Source of the DNA: Setomelanomma holmii
Taxonomy: Eukaryota; Ascomycota; Dothideomycetes; Pleosporales; Phaeosphaeriaceae
DNA: 64,000 bases
Assembly: GCA_010015745.1 (NCBI GenBank)
Contig: ML978222.1
Span: forward strand, 1-64,000
Direction: 5' to 3'
Under the pieces are notes generated by a model. That model saw only the letters and a program-made list of their open reading frames with translations, was not told where the DNA came from and did no database searches. Position numbers and translations under genes: made by a program. Positions 55,201 through 64,000 of the stretch are shown piece after piece (position 1 is the stretch's first letter; every line of letters begins with the position of its first letter).

Positions 55201-55944
55201 CCAGAGTCGCCACCGCGTGAACGAGCACCACTTGGAGTCGCGCCAGTCAGTGAACGAGCACCGCCTGGAGTCGCACCAGCCAGTGTGCTCAGTGGTGAAA
55301 GACGGCGGTCATCATCAAGCTTTTCTGATGTGAGTGATGAGGTGGACTTTGGGCGGACAAACAGGGTCTCCGCTATGCCACCGACATTAGGCCCTCTCGA
55401 GACAGGCGGTGGCATTGAGCTGCCGAGTCGAATAGGATCACGAGCGTCGCGTGTCACACAGGCACGAGGTCCACCAAGCAGAGCTCCGACCATTCCACGG
55501 AAGAACTCGCGGCGCACAAAGTCTACTGAAGCTGCTATACTTCAGGACCGATTATCGACTGTCATGGATGCGTCTGGGCCCTCGACTCCAGCTTTTCCGA
55601 CATCTCAACACAATCAGCATCTGCAACCAAAGGCTAGCGGGCTTCCGATTCGTCTGCCCTTTGGCTCCAGTGAGCCATCACCTGAACGCTCTCCTGGGCA
55701 TTCTGCGGCGTCGAGTATTTATCCCAACGATGGCATCAGCGACTTCCATGCGCCACCACCGCCAATAGGTCAGCCTGGCGATCGACCATTGAGCACTGGC
55801 TATGTGCAGCATCACATGACAAAAGATAGTCTGCAGAGCGACGGCTATGATGCTGGAAGTCATCTCGAAGCGTCGGCCGAGTTCGTCGATCGCAGCCGAA
55901 GTGGGAGTACACAACGGAGCGGGCGAACGCAGTATTCGAGATGA
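52276..55944 (+). CDS. TRP/FLC-family membrane protein (ML-like domain + TRP-like channel)
   Basis: Single 1222-codon frame. A good signal peptide starts at Met76 (52501: MPSLCGLPMLLLFLAVTSFLPLASA), so translation may begin at 52501; the 75 residues before it are basic and low-complexity. Residues about 100-290 (counting from 52276) form a Cys-containing, N-glycosylated ML-like lumenal domain (NFENCLERVFLSDANRSPYLQ ... GCVSANITPDLGKKLSDTICYL). Then nine or so membrane helices follow, including YIQFIVLAGSLSLNYPGF, IFLLVLIGIVVLITQLGFLGRW, NIVRIVFNFFMLPIICLSLFQL, FVPVLLTII-like and ILILTLHAFKPFQSNTSMNAYHTFFS, the pattern of yeast Flc and fission-yeast Pkd2. Relatives act in calcium homeostasis and FAD/heme handling at ER or cell surface. 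The last 480 residues are a disordered Ser/Pro/Arg-rich tail with a short tandem repeat (ERAPLGVAPVS/ERAPPGVAPAS). Confidence 0.88.
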   Translation: MRPKTAEVTHSSHHHRRDVFTARQARRYDGGGFEAMMALSTARNGAGPSRGIPRLEIPTHQPSQRPPRSRRKRGTMPSLCGLPMLLLFLAVTSFLPLASAVFVNFENCLERVFLSDANRSPYLQFTPKYVWAAFNNTAPSRSLNVTVFGNVSGQASFGTYPDRNNESWKDPRSTFGKIVDVDPGNNKYTTLFSNYKVLTYSAANPQPQQFCSTIINGSCPIAPAFFANASVPEDFPAFSVSHDFGSTYAFSTWASTLRIVSGNTDAQALGCVSANITPDLGKKLSDTICYLPAAVLALVAIATVFAATYSPWGTTNLYRWTSNYGRDEDLLRLVTPGFGDCLQYIQFIVLAGSLSLNYPGFFQPVVSQASWSVLLFNQSFVSHGNGSQSLVDGIYFANGTYGLTRMGQYVGMTRERDIWACMAIFLLVLIGIVVLITQLGFLGRWMFRVLTHTQGGDLTEKNWPFTAGNIVRIVFNFFMLPIICLSLFQLVVAPRSPGSIVATSVILLIVVAGSATWIFWFIFTTRPRAHLFDDLPTVLTYGPLYNTYSDDAAPFAFIPVLLTIIRGIAIGAIQPSGIAQIIMLAICEVILILTLHAFKPFQSNTSMNAYHTFFSAVRLTCVLLSVAFVPSLGVSEAPKGWIGYAILLLHAIVLVFGFFLNALQTIIEVIARLGGAGADQRGGLTTVFGKRQLSKRNHRQQRSSLNSNAAMLTDENKNIQLMDSRSRSLSGSSAILLNGPYDRESQRASMGFEGFSQGDGGTSPGTPGTSATPFNFLTGSSTQSSRRPTMGTMGTALDAADPYYRPPRPRKHTMDSIGPGQSGRQPSATLDIADAPYSDNVDAEAGDIGEGPSRNSGTPAPAYLRTHRDDSDPNLERRNKTDYSVRESDFYYGLRGPALSSQPTRKRKTGPADPMSPVSSATGWFKNLNLLGGRKKEKSKGFEVVRSTRMPPQMMAVDENGESRDDQQPEPYRDSPESPPRERAPLGVAPVSERAPPGVAPASVLSGERRRSSSSFSDVSDEVDFGRTNRVSAMPPTLGPLETGGGIELPSRIGSRASRVTQARGPPSRAPTIPRKNSRRTKSTEAAILQDRLSTVMDASGPSTPAFPTSQHNQHLQPKASGLPIRLPFGSSEPSPERSPGHSAASSIYPNDGISDFHAPPPPIGQPGDRPLSTGYVQHHMTKDSLQSDGYDAGSHLEASAEFVDRSRSGSTQRSGRTQYSR

Positions 55945-56872
55945 GAAATCGTCACTTACTTTTAACATATCTACGGGCATTTGACCCTTTGCAATAATCA
56001 GCGTTCTGAGCCCGACTGTCATTTCACTTGCTTGGACGAATTTCTTTGCTGTACAGTGTCAAAAGCAGTCCTTCTGGCGTTTCTTTGGTGGAGGCGATTG
56101 GCATCGCGAGGCGTAGTAGGGAGCATACACATCATTTTGTGGCATAGTGGGGGTCGGAATAGCTTGTACGAAACTCGCAGCTGTCTGCATACGTATACTG
56201 ATAATATCACTACATCAAGAAGCTCAAAACAAAGATGTTCGCATGCAATGAGTAGAGGGAGTTGAAGCTGAATGTGGCGCCGGTGGGTATCGGCCCGCCA
56301 ATGCTCCACTGCCCGCGACTCTAGCATGTGTCGCGTGCATGGCATTGTGGCTCGTGCTTGTTTGGCCAACGATAAGCCATGGTATCCTACCTCGTGGCGA
56401 AGCCTGAGGCACAAGACATTCCTCCAAGCCGACCTCCAGTCGTCAGTAGGCTTGGAGTAGCCTTGTACAGCCTGGATTAGCTTCACTGCTATGCAATCTC
56501 TGCCGCCAGTGTTCTCTATTCTTGTGTAACCGCCCGCGCCCGCATCGCGTTACTCGAGACAGACCCTGGAACCACCGCGGGGACCCACCTCTAGTCTCAT
56601 CACAAGCTCTTACTTCGATAGTGAGTGAAAGAGAGATGCTATGGAGTGGATTCGTTGCTGACAGAAAGCCACAGAGAGCCTGTCTGCACATTAGTAAACG
56701 TTCTGCACCGCAGAGCGCAGAGTGGCGGCATGTTGCCGTGAGCGTCCGACCCCATACCTCGAACACATCGCCATCGCCCTCCGGCGGGCATTCGTCTCCA
56801 CTACGCCTTGCTCCACATCTCTTCTCTTCTTCGACAACGATAACGCTCCGCTGAGCTCTACACACTCGTGCT
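55945..56872. other. intergenic; promoter of the FYVE/RING gene
   Basis: 928 bp without a supported gene; frames on the minus strand (56019-56486, 56443-56892) lack protein character. Confidence 0.5.
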
Positions 56873-58698
56873 ATGGCCCCGAACAACAGCATTAGCCATG
56901 CGAGGCCATATCCACCACGAACCTCGTCGATTGAGAACCAGCTAGATGGAGCTCACCACAGCACACCGGCTGAGGAAGGCACAAGTGACAGCTATCGTGC
57001 CCCGCGGTATTCACACGGTGTAGTCGCATCACACTTCCTGGCACAGCAACCCCCCAACGCACAGGGCGGAGAGACGTGGATGGACTTCTTAGCCGACCAG
57101 AATGTGAACCGCCCCTCGCGTACCAGTACCATGGCGCCCAACTTCCAGCCTTCACAAGCCCCGTCGTCGTCTCGATACACCCTCCCAAACCGCCCCTCGC
57201 GTACCGACTTGTCGTCCTCCCGCAGCTCTGACCGCAAGCGACGCCTGACCACAGCCGATTCGCCCATGAGACGACCGTCAAGCATCAGGATGCACTCGAG
57301 CAACCCAGGACAGTCCAACTCAGACCCCATCGTGCTAGACTCGTCGCCAGCCACCGAACGACCGCTGCCACCTCCACCGGTCGAACCACCCACTGACGCT
57401 GATACGCCGAGAAGAGCGAGCGAGATCGTACTGCCACCATGGCAGCCAGATGGAGAGGTGACACAGTGCCCGGTATGCAGCAGGACATTCACCTTCTTGT
57501 TCAGGAAGCACCATTGCAGGAAGTGCGGAAGGGTCGTCTGCGCGACATGCTCGCCGCACCGCATCACCATACCACGCCAATTTATCGTACATCCACCTTC
57601 GGATGGGACGTCAACTATCATCGATCTCACGGGCGATGAGGATAACAACATGTCACCCTTCGGCCCCTTCCGCAATCCAGCGTTGGGTGGGGGTGAGGAG
57701 GTGCGTGTCTGTAATCCATGCGTTCCAGATCCCAACTACGGTCCACCACCACAATACCCCTCCGGCGGCCCCCCGGGGCGATATCACACAATCTCCGCAA
57801 CCACAAGACCATACCTTCCACCAGGTCAGTTGCAACACCCGCGCTCGCATAGAACTTCATCTGGCGTACACGATGCCTCTCGACCCGCAGGCCACGTACA
57901 AACACAGCGTCCGTATGACCCTTCAGGCGATAGCAGGAGGGTGAGCTATCACGGCGGTTCCATCTCAGGTGAGCGCTGGTTGCCACCTCTACCGTCTGGT
58001 CAATCACAAACGACGTCCATGCGACCACGTGAACGCAGCACATCCACCTCACGGTACACCACACCCAACAACGGACAGCTACCCTTCAACATGGGTCCTG
58101 GCTCTCAGTCTGTGGTCAACATGTTCCCTCGCTCGGCCTTTACAGCAGTACCTCCACCCGTACTCCCAAGCCAGCAACCGCCTCGTCCTCGACGCCACAT
58201 CGCAGAAGAAGATGAATGTCCCATCTGCGGGAACGAACTTCCTCCCAAAGGTTCCAACGACGACGAAGCCGACCGCACACAACACATCGAGGAATGCATC
58301 GCGCTGCACTCTGCATCACCAGCTCCCATTCCACTCACACAGCAAACTTCCGCTAGTCTACCCGCACAGCGCACGCGTGGCATGAGCAATGCCGGCGAAG
58401 GCGCGAGTAATGCCAATCGCATGAGCCATGCTGCGCGAGGCATGTTCCCGTTCACTGCGACGGAGAAGGATTGCATCGATGCGGAGGGAAATGAGGAAGA
58501 GTGCATTATTTGCTTTGAGGAGTATGAGGCGGGGGACAAGATGGCGAGGTTGGTTTGTTGGTGTAAGTTCCATGAAGTAAGTACAAAACACTCTGGTTCG
58601 GATGGGGTGAAAGTGCTGACTGTGTATAGAAATGTATCAAGGATTGGTGGGACAAGAAAGGTCGAGGCGCATGTCCGACGCATCAATTACACGAATGA
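56873..58698 (+). CDS. FYVE + RING E3 ubiquitin ligase, Pib1-like
   Basis: Exon 1 56873-58576, 53-bp intron (GTAAGT donor, GTATAG acceptor), exon 2 58630-58698; 590 residues. The N-terminal 190 residues are disordered, with NRPSRT occurring twice. FYVE domain at about residues 193-290: WQPDGEVTQCPVC, RKHHCRKCGRVVC, CSPHRI, and after a long insert RVCNPC; the R(K)HHC patch binds PI3P on endosomes and vacuoles. A short Cys motif DECPICGNELPP (about 443) follows. The C-terminal RING is split by the intron: EECIICFEEYEAGD ... LVCWCKFHEKCIKDWW ... CPTHQ, with His in place of the last Cys. Yeast Pib1 has the same FYVE-RING pairing and ubiquitinates cargo at endosomes. Reading through the intron would destroy the RING, supporting the model. 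Confidence 0.9.
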
Positions 58699-59827
58699 AC
58701 AGCCTTTCCCTTCATATCGGTTCGTTAGAAGTGGGACGTCGTATGAAAGGAATAGTCGGTCAAAAGATTGAAGCCTTTCTTCGGGGAGCGAAGGTACGAA
58801 GATGTGCTTCGCATCTCATCTTCCGTCATCTCGGCACCTTCACTTTAGGACATTGGCGTTTGTGGTATACCCCCTCATTTATTACGAAACATGTGCATTA
58901 TCAATCATTATCATCGCATAGCCGCAGCCGCAGCCGTGCACGTAGCATATATACCATTTATCCATGCTACCCTGCTACCCTGCTCTACTCAACGCGATGC
59001 GGCGAAATATATCAATCAACTACACTCAAACTCAAACGTATCCTCTCCACCTTCCTTCATCGATGCATTCATGTACCTGTCTCTACATCGAACATGACAT
59101 CACGCCATTCATCCGCGCGATATGTGGGAATGTTATATCGTATCGCTGGCGAGAATGTACGAACGACGGTGCGAAAGTGTTATAGTGTTAGCGCACGTGT
59201 TGACCTGCCGGTTGAAATCTTGCTGAAGATTAGTACACTGAAAATCTTGGCGTATCACTAGTGTATGAATCGTGGCGAGCCTTGTGTAAGGTCTGCGGGA
59301 AGTGTGGATGGAGTAGGGATATGTGGTGGGAATTGAGGCAACGTGTATCGTGGGTAGTGAAGTCGGGAATGGAGGGTGTTGGTGTGAGATATAGGAAGGA
59401 GGGCGAGGAGAGAGGGTGGGTTTGGAGATTGCGTGAAAGGTTGTATGGCATGGAAGATTGGATGGCAATTTCGAATGGGGACAGTGAAGGCTTTGGGGTC
59501 AGATTTGGAATTGGTAGGTGCGTGGGAGGTGGATTTGGAGATTCTGAGAGCCTGTTGGGAACATGGACGGTGATACGGCCGGAGGTATATATGAAAGAAC
59601 TGGTAGTATCGAAGGCACGTAGCGGGATTGAGACGCGGTAGAGTGCGTGTTTAGGGTGAAGTGTCTGTGGTGAGAAAATGTAGGCATCATTACATGACCT
59701 GGGACTGGCCGTTGGGTGTTGCTTGTGATATAAACACGAGATGTGTAAGTAGTGTGGTCTGACTCCATTTTCGAAATCATCTTTCTCTCTGTTGTCCTCA
59801 CTGCGTTGCTTGCACCATTTGGTGCAT
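58699..59827. other. 1.1-kb intergenic stretch, nothing recognised
   Basis: Convergent 3' flanks. Frames at 59261-59641 (plus) and 59133-59468 (minus) are low-complexity and unsupported. Confidence 0.45.
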
Positions 59828-60236
59828 TCAGCCGACTCCCAGCGTCTCAGCTCTCTGTGCTAGCATCGGCTCGAGCTATAGTTGTATTAGTACAGCTTAA
59901 ACAGTCAGCGCTGTGTAGTACTCACAGATTCTACAGTAGATCTTCCAGATCGTATGGTGATGCTTCTACCGCCTGCCGCGTGTAACCTGCCAGGCTGAGG
60001 TTGGTCCATCGTGCGTTGCTGATCTGTTAGATTGGCAATGTGTATTGTCGGCAGTGATTTCTGTGAGGGGCCTGGGCTCTCGCCTGACCCGGGCTGCACT
60101 TTGTCGTTTGGTATCTCGATGGGCTCTTTCGTGAGTGGCGATGAGTCCGAGGTAGAAGGCGGTGTCTCAGCCGGCTGAGCCTGTGGGTCGCTACGTCGGC
60201 GGCTCGATCTCGTAGTCCCACTCAGGAGTACCTCAT
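59828..60236 (-). CDS. small hypothetical protein, three exons
   Basis: Model: exon 1 60236-60232 (ATGAG), intron 41 bp (60231-60191), exon 2 60190-59926, intron 50 bp (59925-59876) with GTGAGT donor, TACTAATAC branch site and ACTATAG acceptor, exon 3 59875-59828; 105 residues. The second intron is of textbook quality and is the main support. The product is Pro/Ser/Thr-rich and disordered (DPQAQPAETPPSTSDSSPL, PTIHIANLTDQQRTMDQPQ), ending LEPMLAQRAETLGVG. A TATAAA lies about 60 bp upstream (minus strand, near 60300). The five-base first exon is less certain. No family recognised. Confidence 0.4.
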
Positions 60237-60341
60237 GAATCTCTCTACCTCAATCGGTAGATTCAATGGTGGCTCGGTGACTCCCCCACTGTTCCCGTTT
60301 ATACAATAATCCGCACGTCCCTGAACGCGTGTATTTACGTG

Positions 60342-62062
60342 TCAGAACTCTTCCAATAATCGACCCGCAGTCGTACGCGGTCGTTCGTGCGATTGAACGA
60401 CAAGCATTGTGGACTCAACAATATTGAGCATGTCATGGAAGTAATCAGTACAGCGCACATGGCGATGAAGACGACTCTGTATGAACTAGACATTGTGAGA
60501 AAAGCTGTACTGAATAGGGCAGAGTGACGTACCTCTGAGACGGATCGTTTCACAAAAATAAAATGTCGTCCTTCAGAGGACGATTCGACATCGAAGAACT
60601 GCGCAAAGTGTAACCCGGTGATATACGTGCTCATCCTCGGCTCCGTTAACTCGTTCAACAACCCAACGCCTCCAAGAGCCCAACATACATATTCCAGAAG
60701 TACACAGCCAAAAGACCATACGTCAGACGCTGGAGAGAGTCTACCGTCCTGGATATCAGCCTCTGGCGGCCGGTATTTGGCCATTATCCCCACGTTCGCA
60801 GCTATGGCGATCGGTTCCTCGTCCGTCCGCATATCTGCGGAGCCGAAATCTGTGATTTTAAGAGTGACTCGGTGTTGTGCAGTTTCTGAGAAGCATAGGA
60901 TATTCTTCAGCTTGATGTCGCCATGTCTGATATGAAGCGAGTGGATTGTAGCGATCGCTTCTGTGAGGCCCAGAATCTGTCTTGACATCCACCGCACATC
61001 CTCACGTCGCAATTGGCCAGTTGCTTGGTCCCACATAGGAGGTCCAATGTAGTGCCAGTGTTCATAGAGGTCTTCATCTGCCCAGGGAAACATGAAATTG
61101 TATGTGTCCCCGTGTTCATATGTTGCCAATAACTTTACGATATGGCTGTGGGTTGCTTTGACTTTGCGCAAAGCGTTCAACTCTTGAAGGTATCTTTTGT
61201 CCAGCTCAGCTGCGCGACCTCGTACGATGGGAATCCTCTTTAATGCAAATATTACATTTTGTGGCGGTTGCACGTTAGACGAAGATAACGTCGGGCTTGG
61301 GAACATCGATGGCAATTCTTCATTGTCAGGGCCGGTCAATTTGAAGTGTTCAGGATGTATGATAACCTTGCGTACGATGCTGAACAGCAATCTACTAATC
61401 TCATATTCCATGAATGGGAGGACTGTAGATTCCTTGAATCGCTGATACGGTATGCGCGCGTCCGTGGAGAGTTCAAAGAACGGAGCAAGGACCTTCCACT
61501 GACTTTCAATGAAATCTTCACGCTCATACTGTTGGAAGGGCTCGAAACACCTGAGTGGAAGTGCTTGCTCCGAGGTATTGGTGCGAACGACTTTGCCGAG
61601 GGGCAGGTCTTCGTCGCACACTGGTTCACTGATGAACTCTTTGATGTGTTGACCTTTTTCCAACAAAACAAGTATTGTGAATATTTTGAGGCATCGAGCA
61701 AGGATTTGATCGGCGAGATTGTTGGAGTCATACCGTTGCTGAGAATGTCTCAATCCAGGCTGTTCGGACCTGAGAATTTCGACGACCCCTTCCTTGGTGA
61801 CAATGTTCTTGAGAACCTCACAGGGAAGAAAACGGTCCCTCCCGCTTTTAACAAATGCACCTCGGATAAGAGACATCAAATCATCTGCCTTTGCCGGAGT
61901 TTCGCTGTGCACAATTGTTCCAGATTCAGGTCTAAGCATAGTGAGGGGGGTTGATCCATCACTTGTGAAAATTGATGTAGTTTTCTGCGGTTTAGTTTTG
62001 TATACAACATCTGAGAAAGCGCGTAGTGGTACCAGTCGGGTATGAGTCGGGTATGGAGACAC
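60342..62062 (-). CDS. protein kinase with long helical N-terminal region
   Basis: Exon A 62062-60533, 56-bp intron (GTACGT donor, TACAG acceptor), exon B 60476-60342; 554 residues as drawn. Splicing creates the proper C-lobe end (YFHDMLNIVESTMLVVQSHERPRTTAGRLLEEF) in place of a membrane-like read-through tail. N-terminal about 230 residues: helical region with FVKSGRDRFLPCEVLKNIVT, FTILVLLEKGQHIKEFI and DFIESQWKVLAPFF, typical of a fungal kinase group linked to incompatibility-type proteins. Kinase domain: FALKRIPI (beta-3 Lys), SHIVKLLATYEHGDTYNFMFPWADEDLYEHW, RHGDIKLKNILCF (HGD for HRD, Asp kept), KITDFGSAD, KYRPPEA, SDVWSFGCVLLEYV. The Gly-rich loop is not recognisable (ISRLLFSIVRKVIIHPEHF). 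No ATG opens the frame (GTG at 62062). IFHRLTITKLTRHRCP continues upstream in frame to about 62110, so a 5' exon is expected, probably 62161-62622. Confidence 0.75.
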
Positions 62063-62160
62063 TGGACAGCGATGTCGAGTGAGCTTAGTGATAGTGAGAC
62101 GATGGAAGATCTGTCACATTGTCAGTACAGAGTTATGAAGTTGATCAACTCAGATGTAGC

Positions 62161-62622
62161 TCACTCTGTGTCAGTTTCGTCCGACTCATAGAAAGCAAGG
62201 AGATCATGCATCGCGGTCATCGGTAAATCGAAATACAGACGAATAGTTCCAGCAAGAAACTTCTCGTCGTGTTCCAAGGTTCTGAAGAACTCGGAGACCG
62301 TGGGACTGTCAAGGTCGTTGTCGTCCTGGTAAGAGGACTTGCCACGAGCGCACGTTGTGACACTGCTTTGCCAATGCCCCAGATCTGTCAACACGTCGCA
62401 TAGGTCTGCTATGGTGTTCATATCTTTCAAAGCCCATCCCGTCTTTTCATGGATTGCAGTCTTGAGTATACGAAAAAGCTCCTTGCACAGTGTAATGATG
62501 GACCTCTTGCCTTCCTCGTCGTTGTCCGGGCGAGACTGTAGGCTACTAGAAGATTGACTCGCAGGAATCGTATCAGTGGCCTCTTGCGCGCGGCTTTCGA
62601 GGCGGCTTTGCATAAATCCCAT
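62161..62622 (-). CDS. probable 5' exon of the kinase gene, or separate small gene
   Basis: An open frame of 153 codons (MGFMQSRLESRAQEATDTIP ... FYESDETDTE) just upstream of the kinase frame, same strand. It is Ser/Gln-rich then helical (SIITLCKELFRILKTAIHEKTG, NTIADLCDVLTDLGHW). A GTGAGC donor at its end and a GACAG acceptor near 62111 bound a plausible 50-bp intron, but the phases differ by one base, so either a small splice difference or a frameshift exists. Protein-like sequence in frame continues upstream of the ATG (PPPTTFERAKST), hinting at another exon. No family recognised. Confidence 0.4.
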   Translation of the reverse strand: MGFMQSRLESRAQEATDTIPASQSSSSLQSRPDNDEEGKRSIITLCKELFRILKTAIHEKTGWALKDMNTIADLCDVLTDLGHWQSSVTTCARGKSSYQDDNDLDSPTVSEFFRTLEHDEKFLAGTIRLYFDLPMTAMHDLLAFYESDETDTE

Positions 62623-63054
62623 GGTACTTTTGGCACGCTCGAAAGTTGTTGGCGGCGGAATAGGATGCCCGGAAATTGTTCAACGCCGGTGCGAAAGTCG
62701 TAATGGCAGACTGCAGAACAGAAAAACAGGTAGCGCTCCAGTGCGCACAACTAGAGTCGTCAAGACCACTGCGTATATGACAGGAGTATGAACACTTCGC
62801 CCTATGCTTTGACATTTGCTTCATACATGTATAGAGGGGATGTGCGCGCTTACGGACACCGAGTTATTGGAGAAGGTGCGTAGCTTGTCGCAATTGACGC
62901 TTGGCAAAAGCGCACATTGACCACGGCTGCAGGCGTATGGCTTTCCGGTGAGCGGGTAATGCGGGTGAGGGGTGAGGAGAGCTATGCGGCTGAACGACAT
63001 GGTCTGTCGCAACTTCCAAGCAGTCGATAAAGCATCAGTATTGTTGTCGACACT
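62623..63054. other. divergent intergenic region between the kinase locus and the last gene
   Basis: 432 bp; no confident coding segment, though further 5' exons of either neighbour may lie here. Confidence 0.4.
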
Positions 63055-64000
63055 GTGTTCCCTGCGACCATTGACGGTGAGCTGTCACAGACGACGGCTG
63101 AGGTGATTGGGCCTCTTGGGTTTTGTTTTGGAGCTATTAGCTTCATATTCAGTACCCTTCCAACTGTAAATAAGACTGGAAAAAACTATTTGGAATGCGC
63201 AGAGCACTTCAACAGCATGAAAATCCGCCTCGCAGGTCTTGATTCGAAATATCGGAAATGGGAAATCGCCTGGAAAGCCTTTGACTTCGGACAACACAAG
63301 CACGCCATCGATGCGACCCAGAAAGACATCCAAATGCTTGCAACAAACATCAAGAAGGAATTGAAAGAGCATAAAATGACGGATGAAGAAAGAAAGAAAT
63401 GGAGCAAGGTAAGGGTGCAGCTTGAGAGGGGCCTCTGCGAGATTCCCGCGAGGGTGGAGATAGCAAATGTCCCTAAGAAACCACCATTCAACGACCTTCC
63501 AAAAAGAGCGTGGAACAGAATGTACAAAAGCACTCTTCGAGTCGTACCGCAAGAGGACGCCGAGTTCCATCGATCTCTCAGCTACGCTATATGGGACAAG
63601 GATATCATCGAGGCATGGCTTACGCGATTGAGCAACAATATTGAAGCGACTCAAAGCATATGCGATGAGGAGCTCAGGGAACGAAGTTGTGAACTGGGAT
63701 TTCGTGCCCAAGCTTGATGTCGAGTTTCGCTTCTCGGTTGAGCGGCCGGATACGTCTGAGAACTTTCAGCTTCGTGTACCATACCACAAAGACATTCCGG
63801 AGACGCATACAGGCGGAGATCACATCCAAACACTCATCCTTGAGCGCATCGCTCCGGAGGCCGGAGCTCCTAAAGGTGATCAGATTCCGTCGGAACCGGA
63901 GTATAAGCTACAAAATACTACTATCGCGAGAACGCGCCCGCTCGGAACGCTCTTCAGAATGCAACCAGCGTTATTCCAGCGAGGGTTGGGCAAAAGTTGG
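63055..64000 (+). pseudogene. helical protein, frameshifted and cut by the window edge
   Basis: Frame 63055-63717 gives about 220 residues: a hydrophobic N-terminal stretch (VIGPLGFCFGAISFIFSTL) and a long helical, Lys/Glu-rich body (LAGLDSKYRKWEIAWKAF, LATNIKKELKEHKM, WSKVRVQLERGLCEIPARVE). At about 63690 the protein character jumps to another frame (VVNWDFVPKLDVEFRFSVERPDTSENF ... TLFRMQPALFQRGLG) that stays open to the window end. No GT lies in reach to explain the switch by splicing, so a one-base loss is likely. The frame opens with GTG, so a 5' exon is missing. The arrangement (N-terminal hydrophobic/helical signalling-type domain, then a variable region) is reminiscent of fungal HeLo-like/STAND-associated proteins, but I cannot assign a family. 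Confidence 0.45.

Noticed and set aside
56992..57735. 247-codon minus-strand frame
   Set aside because: Antisense to the FYVE domain region of the Pib1-like gene.
61346..61954. 202-codon plus-strand frame
   Set aside because: Antisense to the kinase N-terminal region; the minus strand carries the recognisable family blocks.
63085..63711. 208-codon minus-strand frame
   Set aside because: Competes with the helical plus-strand protein, which has more natural composition and continues in character past the frameshift.

Overview
The window reads as nuclear DNA of a filamentous ascomycete. Genes are spaced about 2 kb apart, on both strands, and are cut by short introns (about 45-130 bp) with GT donors, CTAAC/CTAAT-type branch sites and AG acceptors. 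Typical fungal families occur: Zn2Cys6 regulator, HET domain, OSBP, TRP/FLC channel, S28 and S9 secreted peptidases, intradiol dioxygenase. Family content looks like Dothideomycetes, but that placement is inference. No rRNA, tRNA or CRISPR was recognised.

Region 1 (0-12 kb): two small conserved fungal genes in divergent orientation (506-1235 and 1648-2075). They are followed by a nested pair of TA-flanked DNA transposons, a 407-bp MITE (2829-3235) directly abutting a 2272-bp Fot1/pogo element (3238-5509) whose transposase is full of stops. Then come small hypothetical genes, a four-helix membrane protein, and a graveyard of broken genes: a protein kinase relic (8015-10327) and a membrane glycoprotein relic (about 10.8-11.7 kb).

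Region 2 (12-34.7 kb): mostly housekeeping. Dual-specificity phosphatase; secreted S28 carboxypeptidase; Zn2Cys6 regulator; KEOPS subunit Cgi121; cytochrome oxidase subunit COX4 divergent from nicotinamidase PNC1; oxysterol-binding protein with a FFAT-like tail; large acidic F-box protein; MFS transporter; secreted intradiol dioxygenase.

Region 3 (34.7-50.3 kb): accessory region, largely minus strand. Membrane proteins, an isolated C-terminal piece of a HET gene (40.24-40.9 kb), a coiled-coil protein, a full-length HET-domain gene that needs a GC-AG intron to stay open (44137-46259), a DUF6594-like membrane protein, and a dipeptidyl-peptidase 5 gene broken by a nonsense codon and a frameshift.

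Region 4 (50-64 kb): a long TRP/FLC-type channel, a FYVE+RING (Pib1-like) ubiquitin ligase, a small three-exon gene, and a protein kinase with a long helical N-terminus. The kinase is divergently paired with a frameshifted helical protein that runs off the window. The most unusual material is the HET/coiled-coil/membrane/kinase neighbourhood, which could be a non-self-recognition locus; this is inference only.
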